Source: Cryomorphaceae bacterium (GTDB lineage Bacteria > Bacteroidota > Bacteroidia > Flavobacteriales_D > Cryomorphaceae). From it: DNA of 64,000 nucleotides. The notes under the pieces are model-generated. The model saw only the letters and a program-made list of their open reading frames with translations. It had not been told where the DNA came from and did not search any database. Numbering within the stretch: position 1 is the first letter of the stretch; every line of letters begins with the position of its first letter. Position numbers and translations under genes: made by a program. Location of the stretch: positions 1 to 64,000 of the forward strand of contig PXBH01000159.1 in the NCBI GenBank assembly GCA_003565555.1, in the 5' to 3' direction. Below are positions 51,162-60,108 of this stretch, one piece after another.

Positions 51162-51683
51162 TCAGAATTTAATCAAGGCCTCTGCATGCGTTTTCATGAG
51201 GATATTGTATTCCTCATTCACGCATTTACCTTCACCGTTGAGGTGGAGGTGGATGCTTGAGTAGAGCGGCTTTTGGTGCAAAACTTCAGCCTTCAGGTAG
51301 TGCATGACGCCCGTGAGGTGATCGAGCCCGCGCAGGTTTCCCGCGCGGCCGGAAGCCACTCCCGCCAGGGCCGTTTTCTTTCCCGCCCATGTTTCCGGAT
51401 GGACGATGTCGAGGAAAAATTTAAGTACTCCCGGGAAACTGCCGTTGTATTCCGGCACTACAAAGAGAAACTTCTCTGCCGGTCGGATTTGTTTGTTGAG
51501 AACTTGTTCAAAACTCGGCGGCGGGGTCCCGTAACGGCCCTCGGTAAAGAAATCTGCCGGCAGGGAAGAAAGCGCGTAAAGCTTATGGTCAGCTTTTTGA
51601 ATATCAAATTGTTCGGCATAAGCCTCAGCCACACGGAGGGTATTGCTGTCTTGCCTGTCTGTACCGGCGATGATGGTGATCAT
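51162..51683 (-). CDS. NAD(P)H-dependent FMN reductase family protein
   Basis: A 173-residue cytosolic flavodoxin-fold reductase (NADPH-dependent FMN_red family), which transfers electrons from NAD(P)H via FMN to quinones, azo dyes or iron. The N-terminal FMN phosphate loop ITIIAGTDRQDSNTLRVA and the second contact FVVPEYNGSFPGVLKFFLDIV are clear. The ALAGVASGRAGNLRGL loop completes the flavin site. The physiological substrate is not shown. It starts at ATG 51683, 28 nt after a perfect minus-strand promoter element, and is divergent from the UPF0173-parAB operon. Confidence 0.87.
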   Translation of the reverse strand: MITIIAGTDRQDSNTLRVAEAYAEQFDIQKADHKLYALSSLPADFFTEGRYGTPPPSFEQVLNKQIRPAEKFLFVVPEYNGSFPGVLKFFLDIVHPETWAGKKTALAGVASGRAGNLRGLDHLTGVMHYLKAEVLHQKPLYSSIHLHLNGEGKCVNEEYNILMKTHAEALIKF

Positions 51684-51710
51684 AGGTTATCCTGTTAACA
51701 AAAATCTGTG

Positions 51711-51718
51711 CAAAATTA
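51711..51718 (-). promoter_or_regulatory. -7 promoter element (TAATTTTG) for the FMN reductase gene
   Basis: Perfect TAnnTTTG on the minus strand, with a leader of about 21 nt. Confidence 0.55.
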
Positions 51719-51755
51719 CGCTCCTTCCCGGCGGGATTATCCCTGCAAAAAGGCG

Positions 51756-51763
51756 TAGCTTTA
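51756..51763 (+). promoter_or_regulatory. Probable -7 element for the UPF0173-parAB operon
   Basis: TAGCTTTA is 7 of 8 to TAnnTTTG, with a leader of about 19 nt to the ATG at 51788. Confidence 0.35.
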
Positions 51764-51787
51764 AACGATCAAAACCGCGAAAAAAGC

Positions 51788-52471
51788 ATGAAGGTAACAT
51801 ACTACGGACATTCTTGTTTTCTCATTGAAGAAGCAGGTGCCAAAATTCTCTTTGACCCTTTTATTTCACCCAATGAACTTGCCTCCGGCAAGGTTTCCGC
51901 AGATCGCGTGGAGGCGGACTACATCCTCGTGACACACGGCCATGAAGACCACACTGCCGATCTGGTATCCATCGCCGAAAGAACGGGCGCCAAGGTGGTG
52001 GCAGCCTTCGAAATCACCACATGGCTGCAGGGAAAGGGAATAGAAAATGTGCATCCGATGAACTTGGGAGGAAGCGTGGAATTGCCTTTCGGCAAAGTAA
52101 AATATGTCGCTGCCGTTCACAGCTCCGTATTGCCGGACGGAACTTACGGGGGAAATCCCGGCGGATTCGTCATCAATTTTGGCGACCTTTGCATCTACAA
52201 TGCCGGGGATACCGCACTCACTTTGGACATGCAGCTCATCGGCAGGGCATTTGATGTGGACCACGCCTTTCTTCCCGTCGGAGATAATTTCACAATGGGT
52301 GCAGACGATGCGGTAATCGCCGCGCAATATGTAAAGTGCAAAAGCGTGATCGGAATGCATTACGATACATTTCCGTACATCGAGATCGATAAAAACGAAG
52401 CCAAGGCTAAATTCGAGGACGCGGGAGCAAACCTGACCCTCATGGAAATAGGAGAAACGATAGAACTGTAA
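51788..52471 (+). CDS. UPF0173 metal-dependent hydrolase (metallo-beta-lactamase fold)
   Basis: A 227-residue cytosolic protein of the UPF0173 family. The [14 protein letters not shown] start and the metal motif His50-x-His52-x-Asp54-His55 (THGHEDH) are intact; [15 protein letters not shown] and IGMHYDTFP give the later ligands. The substrate is unknown; the fold is that of RNase Z and Zn-dependent phosphodiesterase or lactonase enzymes. It is the first gene of a tight run: parA begins 1 nt after its stop, so it is co-transcribed with the chromosome partition genes. Confidence 0.9.
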   Translation: MKVTYYGHSCFLIEEAGAKILFDPFISPNELASGKVSADRVEADYILVTHGHEDHTADLVSIAERTGAKVVAAFEITTWLQGKGIENVHPMNLGGSVELPFGKVKYVAAVHSSVLPDGTYGGNPGGFVINFGDLCIYNAGDTALTLDMQLIGRAFDVDHAFLPVGDNFTMGADDAVIAAQYVKCKSVIGMHYDTFPYIEIDKNEAKAKFEDAGANLTLMEIGETIEL

Positions 52472-52472
52472 A

Positions 52473-53285
52473 ATGGGAAAAGTAATCAGCGTAGCCAACC
52501 AAAAGGGAGGCGTAGGAAAAACGACAACAGCCATTAACCTGGCCGCTTGTCTGGGTGTACTGGAGTACAAAACACTTTTGGTGGATGCAGATCCCCAAGC
52601 GAATGCCACAAGCGGCGTGGGGATAGATCCCAAAACCGTAAAAACAAGCATTTATGAATGCCTGCTCGGGGATGTGGATGTCAAAGACATTGTGATCAAC
52701 ACCGAAAATCCCAACCTCGATATAATCCCCGCACATATCGATTTGGTAGGTGCGGAAATTGAGATGATCTCTATGCCCAAAAGGGAGCACATGATGGCGC
52801 ATACCCTCAAGCAGGTGCGGGAAGAATACGATTTTATCATTGTGGACTGCTCTCCGTCACTGGGCCTGATTACAGTGAATGCGCTCACGGCTTCTGACTC
52901 CGTCATTGTGCCCGTGCAGTGCGAATATTTTGCTTTGGAAGGCCTCGGAAAATTACTGAACACCATCAAGATTGTGCAATCGAGACTGAACAATGACCTG
53001 GTAATCGAAGGCATCCTGCTTACCATGTTTGACAGCCGCCTGAGGTTGGCCAATCAGGTGGTGGAAGAAGTAAAGATGCACTTTCAGCAACTGGTATTCA
53101 ATACCGTAATACACCGCAACACGCGACTCGGAGAGGCACCCAGCCACGGCGAAACCATCATCATGCACGACGCATCATGCAAAGGCTCTGTGAACTACCT
53201 CAATCTGGCCCGCGAAATACTTCAGCGCAACGACCTTACGCGCATTAAGTCCGAAGACAAAATCATCGCCGTAGAGAATGAGTAA
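52473..53285 (+). CDS. parA: Chromosome partitioning ATPase ParA (Soj-like)
   Basis: A 270-residue cytosolic ATPase that binds DNA nonspecifically and, with ParB bound to parS, segregates the origin region. The deviant Walker A is [20 protein letters not shown] (residues 9-28), Walker A' and B lie in [12 protein letters not shown] and [20 protein letters not shown], and the C-terminal [36 protein letters not shown] is family-typical. Length and domain order are those of chromosomal ParA, not of plasmid types, which are usually longer at the N-terminus. It overlaps parB by 8 bp. Confidence 0.95.
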   Translation: MGKVISVANQKGGVGKTTTAINLAACLGVLEYKTLLVDADPQANATSGVGIDPKTVKTSIYECLLGDVDVKDIVINTENPNLDIIPAHIDLVGAEIEMISMPKREHMMAHTLKQVREEYDFIIVDCSPSLGLITVNALTASDSVIVPVQCEYFALEGLGKLLNTIKIVQSRLNNDLVIEGILLTMFDSRLRLANQVVEEVKMHFQQLVFNTVIHRNTRLGEAPSHGETIIMHDASCKGSVNYLNLAREILQRNDLTRIKSEDKIIAVENE

Positions 53286-54165
53286 AAAAAAAGGCTTGGG
53301 AAGAGGCTTGAGCGCCCTTCTGGAAAATGCTGAAACAGACATCACTACAGGAACCCGATCGGAATCAACCTCACGTGTGCTGGGCTCAATTGCTATGCTG
53401 CCCACAGAACAAATAGAGGCCAACCCTTTCCAGCCCCGGACCGTTTTCGACCGAGATGCCATGCTCGAGCTTGTGCAGTCGATCAAGGAGCTGGGCATTA
53501 TCCAGCCCGTGACCGTGCGGAAGATGGGCTATGATAAATTTCAACTTATCAGCGGAGAGCGCCGCTTTCGCGCTTCGCAAATCGCCGGACTCACAGAGAT
53601 TCCCGCCTACATCCGTGTGGCCAATGATCAGGCCATGCTGGAAATGGCCCTGGTGGAAAACATTCAGCGGCGCGACCTCGATCCCATTGAAGTAGCCCTC
53701 TCCTACCAAAGGCTGATCGAAGAGTGCAAACTCACCCAAGAAGCTATGAGCGAACGGGTGGGTAAAAACAGGGCCACGGTGACCAACACCCTCCGCCTGC
53801 TCAAGCTACCGCCGGAAGTGCAAAGTGCATTGCGCAAAAGCGAGATCAGTGTAGGCCATGCCCGCGCCCTGCTCAGCTTTACGGACCCTGCCGAGCTGAA
53901 TGCCGCCTTCAAACGCATCCTCTCCGAAGGGCTCTCGGTACGCCAAACTGAGGAGGCGGGAAGGGCCCGCAGACAGCAAGAGTCCGGAACCAAAAATCGC
54001 CCTGCTCCGCTCTCCTTCGAACACCAAAAAATCAAGTCTGATCTCATCGATCGGTTTGGCACAAAAGTTGACATCAAGCGCGATGAAAAAGGGAAAGGTA
54101 AAATAGAAATCGCTTTCCGATCCGATGACGACCTACAAAGAATCATTGACAAGCTGGAAGAGTGA
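53278..54165 (+). CDS. parB: Chromosome partitioning protein ParB (Spo0J-like)
   Basis: A 295-residue parS-binding CTPase clamp. The start [15 protein letters not shown] is the usual ParA-interacting N-terminus. The CTP-binding motif [13 protein letters not shown] (about 83-95) and the following [13 protein letters not shown] match ParB. The helix-turn-helix lies in [27 protein letters not shown] (about 143-169), and a C-terminal dimerisation region (about 240-295) ends in [15 protein letters not shown]. No consensus parS site was noticed in the window. The 3' end overlaps the next gene by 41 bp. Confidence 0.95.
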   Translation: MSKKKGLGRGLSALLENAETDITTGTRSESTSRVLGSIAMLPTEQIEANPFQPRTVFDRDAMLELVQSIKELGIIQPVTVRKMGYDKFQLISGERRFRASQIAGLTEIPAYIRVANDQAMLEMALVENIQRRDLDPIEVALSYQRLIEECKLTQEAMSERVGKNRATVTNTLRLLKLPPEVQSALRKSEISVGHARALLSFTDPAELNAAFKRILSEGLSVRQTEEAGRARRQQESGTKNRPAPLSFEHQKIKSDLIDRFGTKVDIKRDEKGKGKIEIAFRSDDDLQRIIDKLEE

Positions 54166-54787
54166 GCTGATCCGTGCGGCAGCATTGATTTTTTCCGTCT
54201 TTCTCCTCTCTCCTCTTGCTGCACAGATCGATACCACCGACACGCAGATGCCCGGAAAGCAAAAGCGTAGCGAGGTGGAAGAATTTCGCGGTGGCACCAT
54301 CTCGGGAGAGCAAGTGAAAGAGCAGCCCGAAAGTCCCTACTTCACCGAATTGCGGAGCCCGAAGAAGGCCGCAATCATGTCGGCACTGCTGCCGGGTTTG
54401 GGACAGGCTTACAACAAAAAGTACTGGAAAATTCCGATTCAGTATGCCGGTTTTGCCGTGGCGGGCTGGTACCTGAATGACAACCTCACCAACATCCAAC
54501 GCTACCGAACGGCCTTCCTCGCCGAAACAGACGGCGACCCCGCTACGGTAAATGATACGGGATTCAACCGCAACCAGCTGGAACAGCTTATGGATCAATA
54601 CACGGAGTGGCGTGACTTGTCCTACATCGCATTCGGCATCATCTACATCCTCGGTATTGTAGATGCGAGCGTAGACGCCCACCTCTTCTACTTTGATGTG
54701 AGCGAAGACATCTCCATGAACATCAGGCCGCACTGGTCACCTTTGCTCTTCTCCGCTCCCGGACTCTCATTAACGCTGAAGTTGTAA
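54125..54787 (+). CDS. DUF5683 domain-containing exported membrane protein
   Basis: A 220-residue protein of the DUF5683 family, usually found downstream of parB in Bacteroidota. The signal or anchor segment (LIRAAALIFSVFLLSPLAAQ, about 16-35) is followed by a variable region, and then the conserved block RSPKKAAIMSALLPGLGQAYNKKYWKIPIQYAGFAVAGWYL (about 78-118) and DLSYIAFGIIYILGIVDASVDAHLFYFD. Two further hydrophobic segments suggest membrane association. The biochemical function is unknown. The ATG at 54125 lies inside parB; alternative non-ATG starts further in are possible but would shorten the signal. Confidence 0.8.
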   Translation: MTTYKESLTSWKSELIRAAALIFSVFLLSPLAAQIDTTDTQMPGKQKRSEVEEFRGGTISGEQVKEQPESPYFTELRSPKKAAIMSALLPGLGQAYNKKYWKIPIQYAGFAVAGWYLNDNLTNIQRYRTAFLAETDGDPATVNDTGFNRNQLEQLMDQYTEWRDLSYIAFGIIYILGIVDASVDAHLFYFDVSEDISMNIRPHWSPLLFSAPGLSLTLKL

Positions 54788-54812
54788 CTTCGTCGCCCAG
54801 AAAGAAACCCGC

Positions 54813-55535
54813 ATGCGAATAGCACTGGTAGGATACGGAAAAATGGGGCGGCACATCGAAAGCCTCGCCCTGGAAGCGGGTCATGAAATTACCGCGCGCA
54901 TCACTTCCGAAAACAGCGAAAAGATTAAGCAACTGGCAGATACCGATGTCGCCGTAGAATTCACGGCGCCCGAAGCTGCCGTCGGGAATTTCGCAGCCCT
55001 TTTTGAACGCGGAATTCCCGTGGTCACGGGCACCACGGGGTGGTACGACCGCTTTGACGAGGTCCGTGCAGGTGCACTGAAAGCAGGCGTCCCCTTTTTC
55101 TATGCTACCAATTTTTCCGTAGGGGTGCACATCGCCTTGGCGGCAAATGCGTACCTCGCAAAGCTCACGGAGAAAAACGCAGACTACGCCTGTAGCCTGG
55201 AGGAGTGGCACCACACGGCCAAACGCGATGCTCCGAGCGGCACGGCCATTACTTTTGCCGAAAGGATCATTGAAAACAACAGCCGTTATAAACAATGGAC
55301 ACTCACGGACAGCCCCGGAGATGCAGATGCAGGTATACTGCCTGTGCGCGCTTACCGCGAAAACGATATCCCCGGCACACACCGCGTGACTTACGGGAGC
55401 GCCATCGATGAGATCACCCTTGAGCATAAAGCACATAACCGCGACGGCTTCGCGGGAGGTGCGCTGCGGGCCGCCCTGTGGCTCGCAGACCGTAAGCCGG
55501 GCATTTACACCATGACAGACCTACTCGACCTATGA
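54813..55535 (+). CDS. dapB: 4-hydroxy-tetrahydrodipicolinate reductase
   Basis: A 240-residue cytosolic enzyme that reduces HTPA with NAD(P)H in lysine and diaminopimelate synthesis. The nucleotide-binding motif VGYGKMGRHIE opens the protein (ALVGYGKMGR, about 4-13). The catalytic and substrate block EWHHTAKRDAPSGTA (about 131-145) is complete, with the His-His pair and the Lys. VVTGTTGWYDRF and FYATNFSVGVHI are further family blocks. The stop overlaps lepB (ATGA), indicating translational coupling. The gene follows DUF5683 by 25 bp. Confidence 0.95.
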   Translation: MRIALVGYGKMGRHIESLALEAGHEITARITSENSEKIKQLADTDVAVEFTAPEAAVGNFAALFERGIPVVTGTTGWYDRFDEVRAGALKAGVPFFYATNFSVGVHIALAANAYLAKLTEKNADYACSLEEWHHTAKRDAPSGTAITFAERIIENNSRYKQWTLTDSPGDADAGILPVRAYRENDIPGTHRVTYGSAIDEITLEHKAHNRDGFAGGALRAALWLADRKPGIYTMTDLLDL

Positions 55536-57058
55536 TCATCGCTCAGTTTATCTTCTTTGCCACACTTGCCGGCTACTTTGCCTTCCTGTGGAAAATTTTC
55601 GAAAAGGCAGGGCAGCCGAAAGTTGCGGGCTTTATTCCGGTGTACAATGTTCTCGTGTGGCTGAGAATGATGAAAAAACCGTGGTGGTGGCTCCTGCTGC
55701 TCATTGTTCCCGGGGTAAACTTCATTATGCTCACGGTGATGCACATCGAACTGGTTCGCGCATTCGGGCAGCGCAGCCTGCCGCAGTACCTCACAGCGGT
55801 ATTTCTGCCGCCTGTGGCCCTCGCTCTCACGGCATTCAAAAAAGACATCAAATACACGGGGCTGCCCGACTATAAAAAGGAAAAAAAGGGCACTGCGCGC
55901 GAATGGGGCGAGGCCATCGTTTTTGCGATCGTCGCGGCAACCATCATCCGCACCTTTTTTATTGAAGCTTTCACCATTCCCACACCGTCCATGGAGAAAT
56001 CGCTCCTGGTGGGAGATTACCTCTTCGTGAGCAAGACGAGCTACGGCGCGCGCCTGCCCATGACACCCGTGGCCGTGCCCCTCACCCACCACACTGTGCC
56101 CTTACTCAACGTGAAGTCTTTTACCGAATGGCAAAAACTCCCCTACTATCGCTTGCCCGGCCTCGGGGACGTTGAGCGTTTTGACGCCACCGTATTCAAT
56201 TTCCCGGAAGGAGACACGGTGGTAGTCAACCTTCAGGAAATGAGCTACTATCAATTGGCACGCATGTGGGGCAGGGAGAACCTGCACAAAGACCGATTTA
56301 TCCTTCCAAACGGGCAGATGTTTACCACAGGCGGGCTCACTGTGCGGCCCATCGACAAAAGGGAGAATTACATCAAGCGCACCATCGGCCTTCCCGGCGA
56401 GGTGCTGGAGGTGCGCGAGCGCAAGATCTTCATTGACGGAGAGCAGATCGAACAGCCTGAAGGCATACAGTTCAATTATCATGTACGCACCAAATCCGCA
56501 CTCTCATCAGATGTGCTCAAGTCAAAATACGGTATCACCATCACGGAAGAGGACAAGGCCAAATACCGCAGAAACGGCTACTACGACCTTCCCCTGACAA
56601 AAACGGAAGCTGAAATCATGCGCACCATGTCGAGTGTAGATTCCATCTACATCGAACCGAAGCGGCCGCATGCAGACCTGCACATCTTCCCGAACCATCC
56701 CGACTACAGCTGGACGGAAGACGATTTCGGCCCCCTGCACATTCCGGGAGCGGGCATGACCTTCGATTTGAATATCAAGAACCTCCCCCTCTACCGCCGC
56801 GCCATTGAGGTGTACGAGGGCAATGACCTGAGAACGGAAGGTGAAACGATCTACATCAACGGAGTTGCGGCAGACAGCTATACATTCCGGCAGGACTATT
56901 ACTTCATGATGGGTGACAACCGCCACAATTCCGCCGACTCACGGTTTTGGGGATTCGTACCCCACGACCATGTGGTGGGCAAGGCCGTATTCGTATGGTT
57001 CAGCAAGGAAGCAGACGGAGGCATCCGCTGGAGCCGCCTCTTTACCAAAACCCGATAG
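55532..57058 (+). CDS. lepB: Signal peptidase I with N-terminal DUF5684-like membrane domain
   Basis: A 508-residue inner-membrane protease that removes signal peptides of Sec- and Tat-exported proteins. The catalytic dyad is Ser153 (FTIPTPSMEKSLLVGDYLFV) and Lys282 (ENYIKRTIGLPGE); GDNRHNSADSRFWGFVP is the box E motif. Residues about 1-105 contain three hydrophobic segments (WKIFEKAGQPKVAGFIPVYNV, WWWLLLLIVPGVNFIM) matching the DUF5684-type fused membrane domain. Compared with E. coli Lep (324 residues), a large insertion lies around 310-440. It starts inside the dapB stop and is followed 10 bp later by the WbqC-like gene. Confidence 0.93.
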   Translation: MIIAQFIFFATLAGYFAFLWKIFEKAGQPKVAGFIPVYNVLVWLRMMKKPWWWLLLLIVPGVNFIMLTVMHIELVRAFGQRSLPQYLTAVFLPPVALALTAFKKDIKYTGLPDYKKEKKGTAREWGEAIVFAIVAATIIRTFFIEAFTIPTPSMEKSLLVGDYLFVSKTSYGARLPMTPVAVPLTHHTVPLLNVKSFTEWQKLPYYRLPGLGDVERFDATVFNFPEGDTVVVNLQEMSYYQLARMWGRENLHKDRFILPNGQMFTTGGLTVRPIDKRENYIKRTIGLPGEVLEVRERKIFIDGEQIEQPEGIQFNYHVRTKSALSSDVLKSKYGITITEEDKAKYRRNGYYDLPLTKTEAEIMRTMSSVDSIYIEPKRPHADLHIFPNHPDYSWTEDDFGPLHIPGAGMTFDLNIKNLPLYRRAIEVYEGNDLRTEGETIYINGVAADSYTFRQDYYFMMGDNRHNSADSRFWGFVPHDHVVGKAVFVWFSKEADGGIRWSRLFTKTR

Positions 57059-57068
57059 CCGCAGGGCG

Positions 57069-57689
57069 ATGGGCACGAACTTCCGCATGTGCAGCCCGAT
57101 GTGTGCGGTGCCTCCGATCCCGATGATTCGGCTGTGCCTGCAGACAGGAGACGTATGCATTGACGGAAAGGAAAACTACATAAAGCAAAGCTTCCGAAAC
57201 CGCTACCACATCCTGACCGCCGGCGGGGTCAAAGCGCTGAGCATTCCTGTGAAGCATACGGGAGGAACCCCGATCGCAACATGCGATGCACGCATCGAGT
57301 ACAGGAAGCCTTGGCTGCGGGACCACCTCCGCACCCTTAAGGCTGCTTATGCAAGTGCCCCCTTCTACATCCACTATGCGGAGGCCATCGAAGACATCCT
57401 CGCCTGCGGGGCCGCTACCCTCGGCGAATTCTTTTCACAAAATTTTGAAAAGTGGTGCGCCCTGCTCAAAGTGACGCTGCCCTACCGCCTGACTGAGACC
57501 TATGCGCAAGAGAATTTTGAGCTCGACTTGCGTCAAAAAATCAAGCATCCTTCTGCCTTTCCCGAGGTCGGTGCCGTAGCCCCCTACCCCCAGGTTTTTG
57601 ACGACCGACACCCCTTTGCCCCCAATTTGTCCGTCATTGACCTGCTGATGAACGAGGGGCCGGCCGCCGGGGCACTGCTCAAGGCTTAA
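57069..57689 (+). CDS. WbqC family protein
   Basis: A 206-residue cytosolic protein of the WbqC-like family. Some members lie in O-antigen or polysaccharide loci, but the catalytic role is not established. The family pattern is visible: VCIDGKENYIKQSFRNRYHILTAGGVKALSIPVKH (about 32-66, with the conserved NY.KQS.RNR), WLRDHLRTLKAAYASAPFYIHYAEAI, and YPQVFDDRHPFAPNLSVIDLLMNEGP at the C-terminus. The start ATG 57069 is 10 bp after lepB; a longer frame overlaps lepB and has no homology. It closes the parAB-dapB-lepB-WbqC run. Confidence 0.87.
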   Translation: MGTNFRMCSPMCAVPPIPMIRLCLQTGDVCIDGKENYIKQSFRNRYHILTAGGVKALSIPVKHTGGTPIATCDARIEYRKPWLRDHLRTLKAAYASAPFYIHYAEAIEDILACGAATLGEFFSQNFEKWCALLKVTLPYRLTETYAQENFELDLRQKIKHPSAFPEVGAVAPYPQVFDDRHPFAPNLSVIDLLMNEGPAAGALLKA

Positions 57690-57699
57690 CGGGATTGGC

Positions 57700-57707
57700 T
57701 ATATTTG
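57700..57707 (+). promoter_or_regulatory. -7 promoter element (TATATTTG) for the acyl-CoA carboxylase gene
   Basis: Perfect TAnnTTTG, with a leader of about 21 nt to the ATG at 57735. It also shows that the upstream TTG at 57705 is part of the promoter, not the start codon. Confidence 0.6.
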
Positions 57708-57734
57708 GCGGCGACGAAAAAACCATCACACCAC

Positions 57735-59378
57735 ATGCCGACCAAGCAGGAGCTCGAACAAAACAAAAATGAGGACGAAATGCGCCTCAAAGTGACCAAG
57801 ATAAGACGGGAACTTGAAAAAATTCACCTCGGAGGAGGAGAAGCCAAGATTGAAAAAGAACACAAGAAAGGCAAACTCACAGCACGTGAACGCGTCGAAA
57901 AGCTCCTCGACCCGGGAACCGCGCACATCGAAATCGGTGCCTACGCGGGCCACGGCATGTACGAGGAGTACGGGGGCTGCCCCGGCGGCGGCGTAGTCGT
58001 GGTGGTAGGCTACGTGAAGGGCCGTCAGTGCGTGGTGGTGGCCAATGACGCCACCGTAAAGGCGGGGGCCTGGTTTCCGATCACCGGCAAAAAAAACCTC
58101 CGCGCCCAGGAAATCGCCATGGACAACCGCCTTCCCATCATCTACCTTGTGGACAGTGCGGGCGTTTTTCTGCCGATGCAGGACGAGATATTTCCCGACA
58201 AGGAACACTTCGGGCGCATCTTTCGCAACAACGCGGTAATGTCGTCACGCGGTATACCGCAAATAGCGGCCATTATGGGCAGCTGCGTGGCGGGCGGAGC
58301 TTACCTGCCCATCATGAGCGATGAGGCTTTGATTGTCAACAAAACAGGGACCATCTTTCTCGCCGGCTCATACCTTGTAAAAGCCGCCATCGGTGAAGAA
58401 ATCGACAACGAAACCCTCGGAGGGGCATCTACACACACCGAAATAAGCGGTGTAGCAGACTACAAAGCCGAGAACGACGAAGAGGCCTTGGAAACCATCC
58501 GCGACCTCGTGGGCAAAATCGGTGAAAAAGGGCCGAAAGCGGGCTTTAACAGGACTGAATCGAAGCCGCCCGCCAAAGACCTCAAGGACATCTACAAGTA
58601 CTTTCCTTACGAAAAATCGAAACCCTATGATGTCCGCGACATCATCCGTTGCATTGCGGATGAGAGCAAGTTTACCGAGTACAAAAGCGGATACGGTAAA
58701 ACCATATGCTGCGTCTACGCCCGCATAGACGGCTGGTCGGTGGGCATTGTGGCCAATCAGCGCCTGATGGGAAAAACAGCCAAAGGAGAAATGCAATTCG
58801 GCGGGGTAATCTACAGCGACTCTGCCGACAAGGCAGCCCGCTTCATCATGAACTGTAACCAAAAGAACATTCCGCTGGTATTTCTTCAGGACGTGACGGG
58901 ATTTATGGTAGGCAGCAGAAGTGAGCACGGCGGCATTATCAAAGACGGCGCAAAATTGGTGAATGCCATGAGCAACAGCACCGTCCCTAAAATAACGATC
59001 GTAACGGGCAACAGCTACGGGGCGGGCAACTACGCCATGTGCGGCAAGGCCTACGACCCGCGCCTCATCTTTGCCTGGCCCACTGCGGAGATTGCCGTAA
59101 TGGGCGGCGCCCAAGCGGCCAAGGTCCTCCTCCAGATCGAGGTAGCCTCCCTGAAAGCCAAGGGTAAGAAGATTACGCCGGAAAATGAAAAAGCACTTTT
59201 CGATAAAATAAAGAACCGGTACGACGCCCAAACCAAACCGCAGTATGCCGCAGCCAGACTGTGGACCGACGGCATCATTGATCCGGCCGAAACAAGGAAG
59301 CATATCGCGGCCGGCATCGCTGCCGCCTACAATGCTCCCGCGGAAAAACCCTACAATGTCGGCGTATTGCAAACATAA
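57735..59378 (+). CDS. Acyl-CoA carboxylase carboxyltransferase beta subunit (methylcrotonyl-CoA type)
   Basis: A 547-residue cytosolic carboxyltransferase that moves CO2 from carboxybiotin to an acyl-CoA. The first half (KLTARERVEKLLDPG, YEEYGGCPGGGVVVVVGYVKGRQCVVVANDATVKAGAWFPIT, MGSCVAGGAYLPIMSDEALIV) and second half (GFMVGSRSEHGGIIKDGAKLVNAMSN, GNSYGAGNYAMCGKAYDPR) are the two crotonase-like CT lobes. The blocks VDSAGVFLPMQDEIFPDKEHFGRIF are closest in my memory to 3-methylcrotonyl-CoA carboxylase beta, so leucine breakdown is likely; propionyl-CoA carboxylase is an alternative. The biotin carboxylase partner is not in the window. Start ATG 57735, after its own promoter. Confidence 0.9.
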   Translation: MPTKQELEQNKNEDEMRLKVTKIRRELEKIHLGGGEAKIEKEHKKGKLTARERVEKLLDPGTAHIEIGAYAGHGMYEEYGGCPGGGVVVVVGYVKGRQCVVVANDATVKAGAWFPITGKKNLRAQEIAMDNRLPIIYLVDSAGVFLPMQDEIFPDKEHFGRIFRNNAVMSSRGIPQIAAIMGSCVAGGAYLPIMSDEALIVNKTGTIFLAGSYLVKAAIGEEIDNETLGGASTHTEISGVADYKAENDEEALETIRDLVGKIGEKGPKAGFNRTESKPPAKDLKDIYKYFPYEKSKPYDVRDIIRCIADESKFTEYKSGYGKTICCVYARIDGWSVGIVANQRLMGKTAKGEMQFGGVIYSDSADKAARFIMNCNQKNIPLVFLQDVTGFMVGSRSEHGGIIKDGAKLVNAMSNSTVPKITIVTGNSYGAGNYAMCGKAYDPRLIFAWPTAEIAVMGGAQAAKVLLQIEVASLKAKGKKITPENEKALFDKIKNRYDAQTKPQYAAARLWTDGIIDPAETRKHIAAGIAAAYNAPAEKPYNVGVLQT

Positions 59379-59382
59379 AAGG

Positions 59383-60108
59383 ATGGGTTTCCTCGGAATG
59401 ATCGGCTTGCTACTGCTGTGGTCCTGCAGCGCGGACGACGGTACCCTTGCACCGGGAGCTCCGGCACCCGCGGAAACGGATACCGCCGCAACCGTTTCGT
59501 CTTTCAGCTACTTAGCACTCGGCGACAGCTATACGATCGGCACCGGCCTCGCTGCTTCTTCGGGCAGGTTTCCGGTACAACTCAGGGACCGCTTGAACGC
59601 AGCACAAGAATTCGAAGGAGGTACCGTTCAAATCATCGCACAAAACGGATGGACGACCGGCCAACTTATCAATGCCCTCGACCAATCCGATAAGAATTCC
59701 GACTTCGACCTGGTGTCCCTCCTCATCGGGGTGAACAATCAATTTCAAAACAGGCCCGAAGACGAATACGCCGAGGAGTTCCAAATCCTGACGGAAAAAG
59801 CCCTCGTCCTTGCGGGAAATGAGCCGGACAGGGTGTTTATCCTTTCAATTCCCGATTACGGAGTTACGCCGTTCGCTTCTAACCTCAATGCTGAAACAGT
59901 GGCTGCGGAGATCGACGCATTCAACGCGATCAATTCAGTGATCGCGGCGGAATACGGCATTTCTTATTTTGACATTACTGAAATTTCGCGGGCGGTTGCA
60001 GGCGATCCCGGCATGCTCGCACCGGACAATTTACACCCGTCAGCCGAACAATACGGGCTGTGGGTTGATTCTTTTTACCAACAAGTAAAGCTGAAATTGC
60101 ATGATTAG
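59383..60108 (+). CDS. SGNH/GDSL-type hydrolase lipoprotein
   Basis: A 241-residue envelope lipoprotein esterase or lipase. MGFLGMIGLLLLWSC is the lipid signal with Cys15. The GDSL block has Ser49 as nucleophile in LALGDSYTIGTG. The Asn of block III is in IGVNNQFQ. The Asp/His pair is in APDNLHPSAEQY near the C-terminus. The substrate (acetylated glycans, lipids or thioesters) cannot be read. The ATG at 59383 is 4 nt after the carboxylase stop with AAAAGG upstream; the open frame continues into the carboxylase gene. It overlaps the next gene by 8 bp, so all three are probably co-transcribed. Confidence 0.9.
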   Translation: MGFLGMIGLLLLWSCSADDGTLAPGAPAPAETDTAATVSSFSYLALGDSYTIGTGLAASSGRFPVQLRDRLNAAQEFEGGTVQIIAQNGWTTGQLINALDQSDKNSDFDLVSLLIGVNNQFQNRPEDEYAEEFQILTEKALVLAGNEPDRVFILSIPDYGVTPFASNLNAETVAAEIDAFNAINSVIAAEYGISYFDITEISRAVAGDPGMLAPDNLHPSAEQYGLWVDSFYQQVKLKLHD

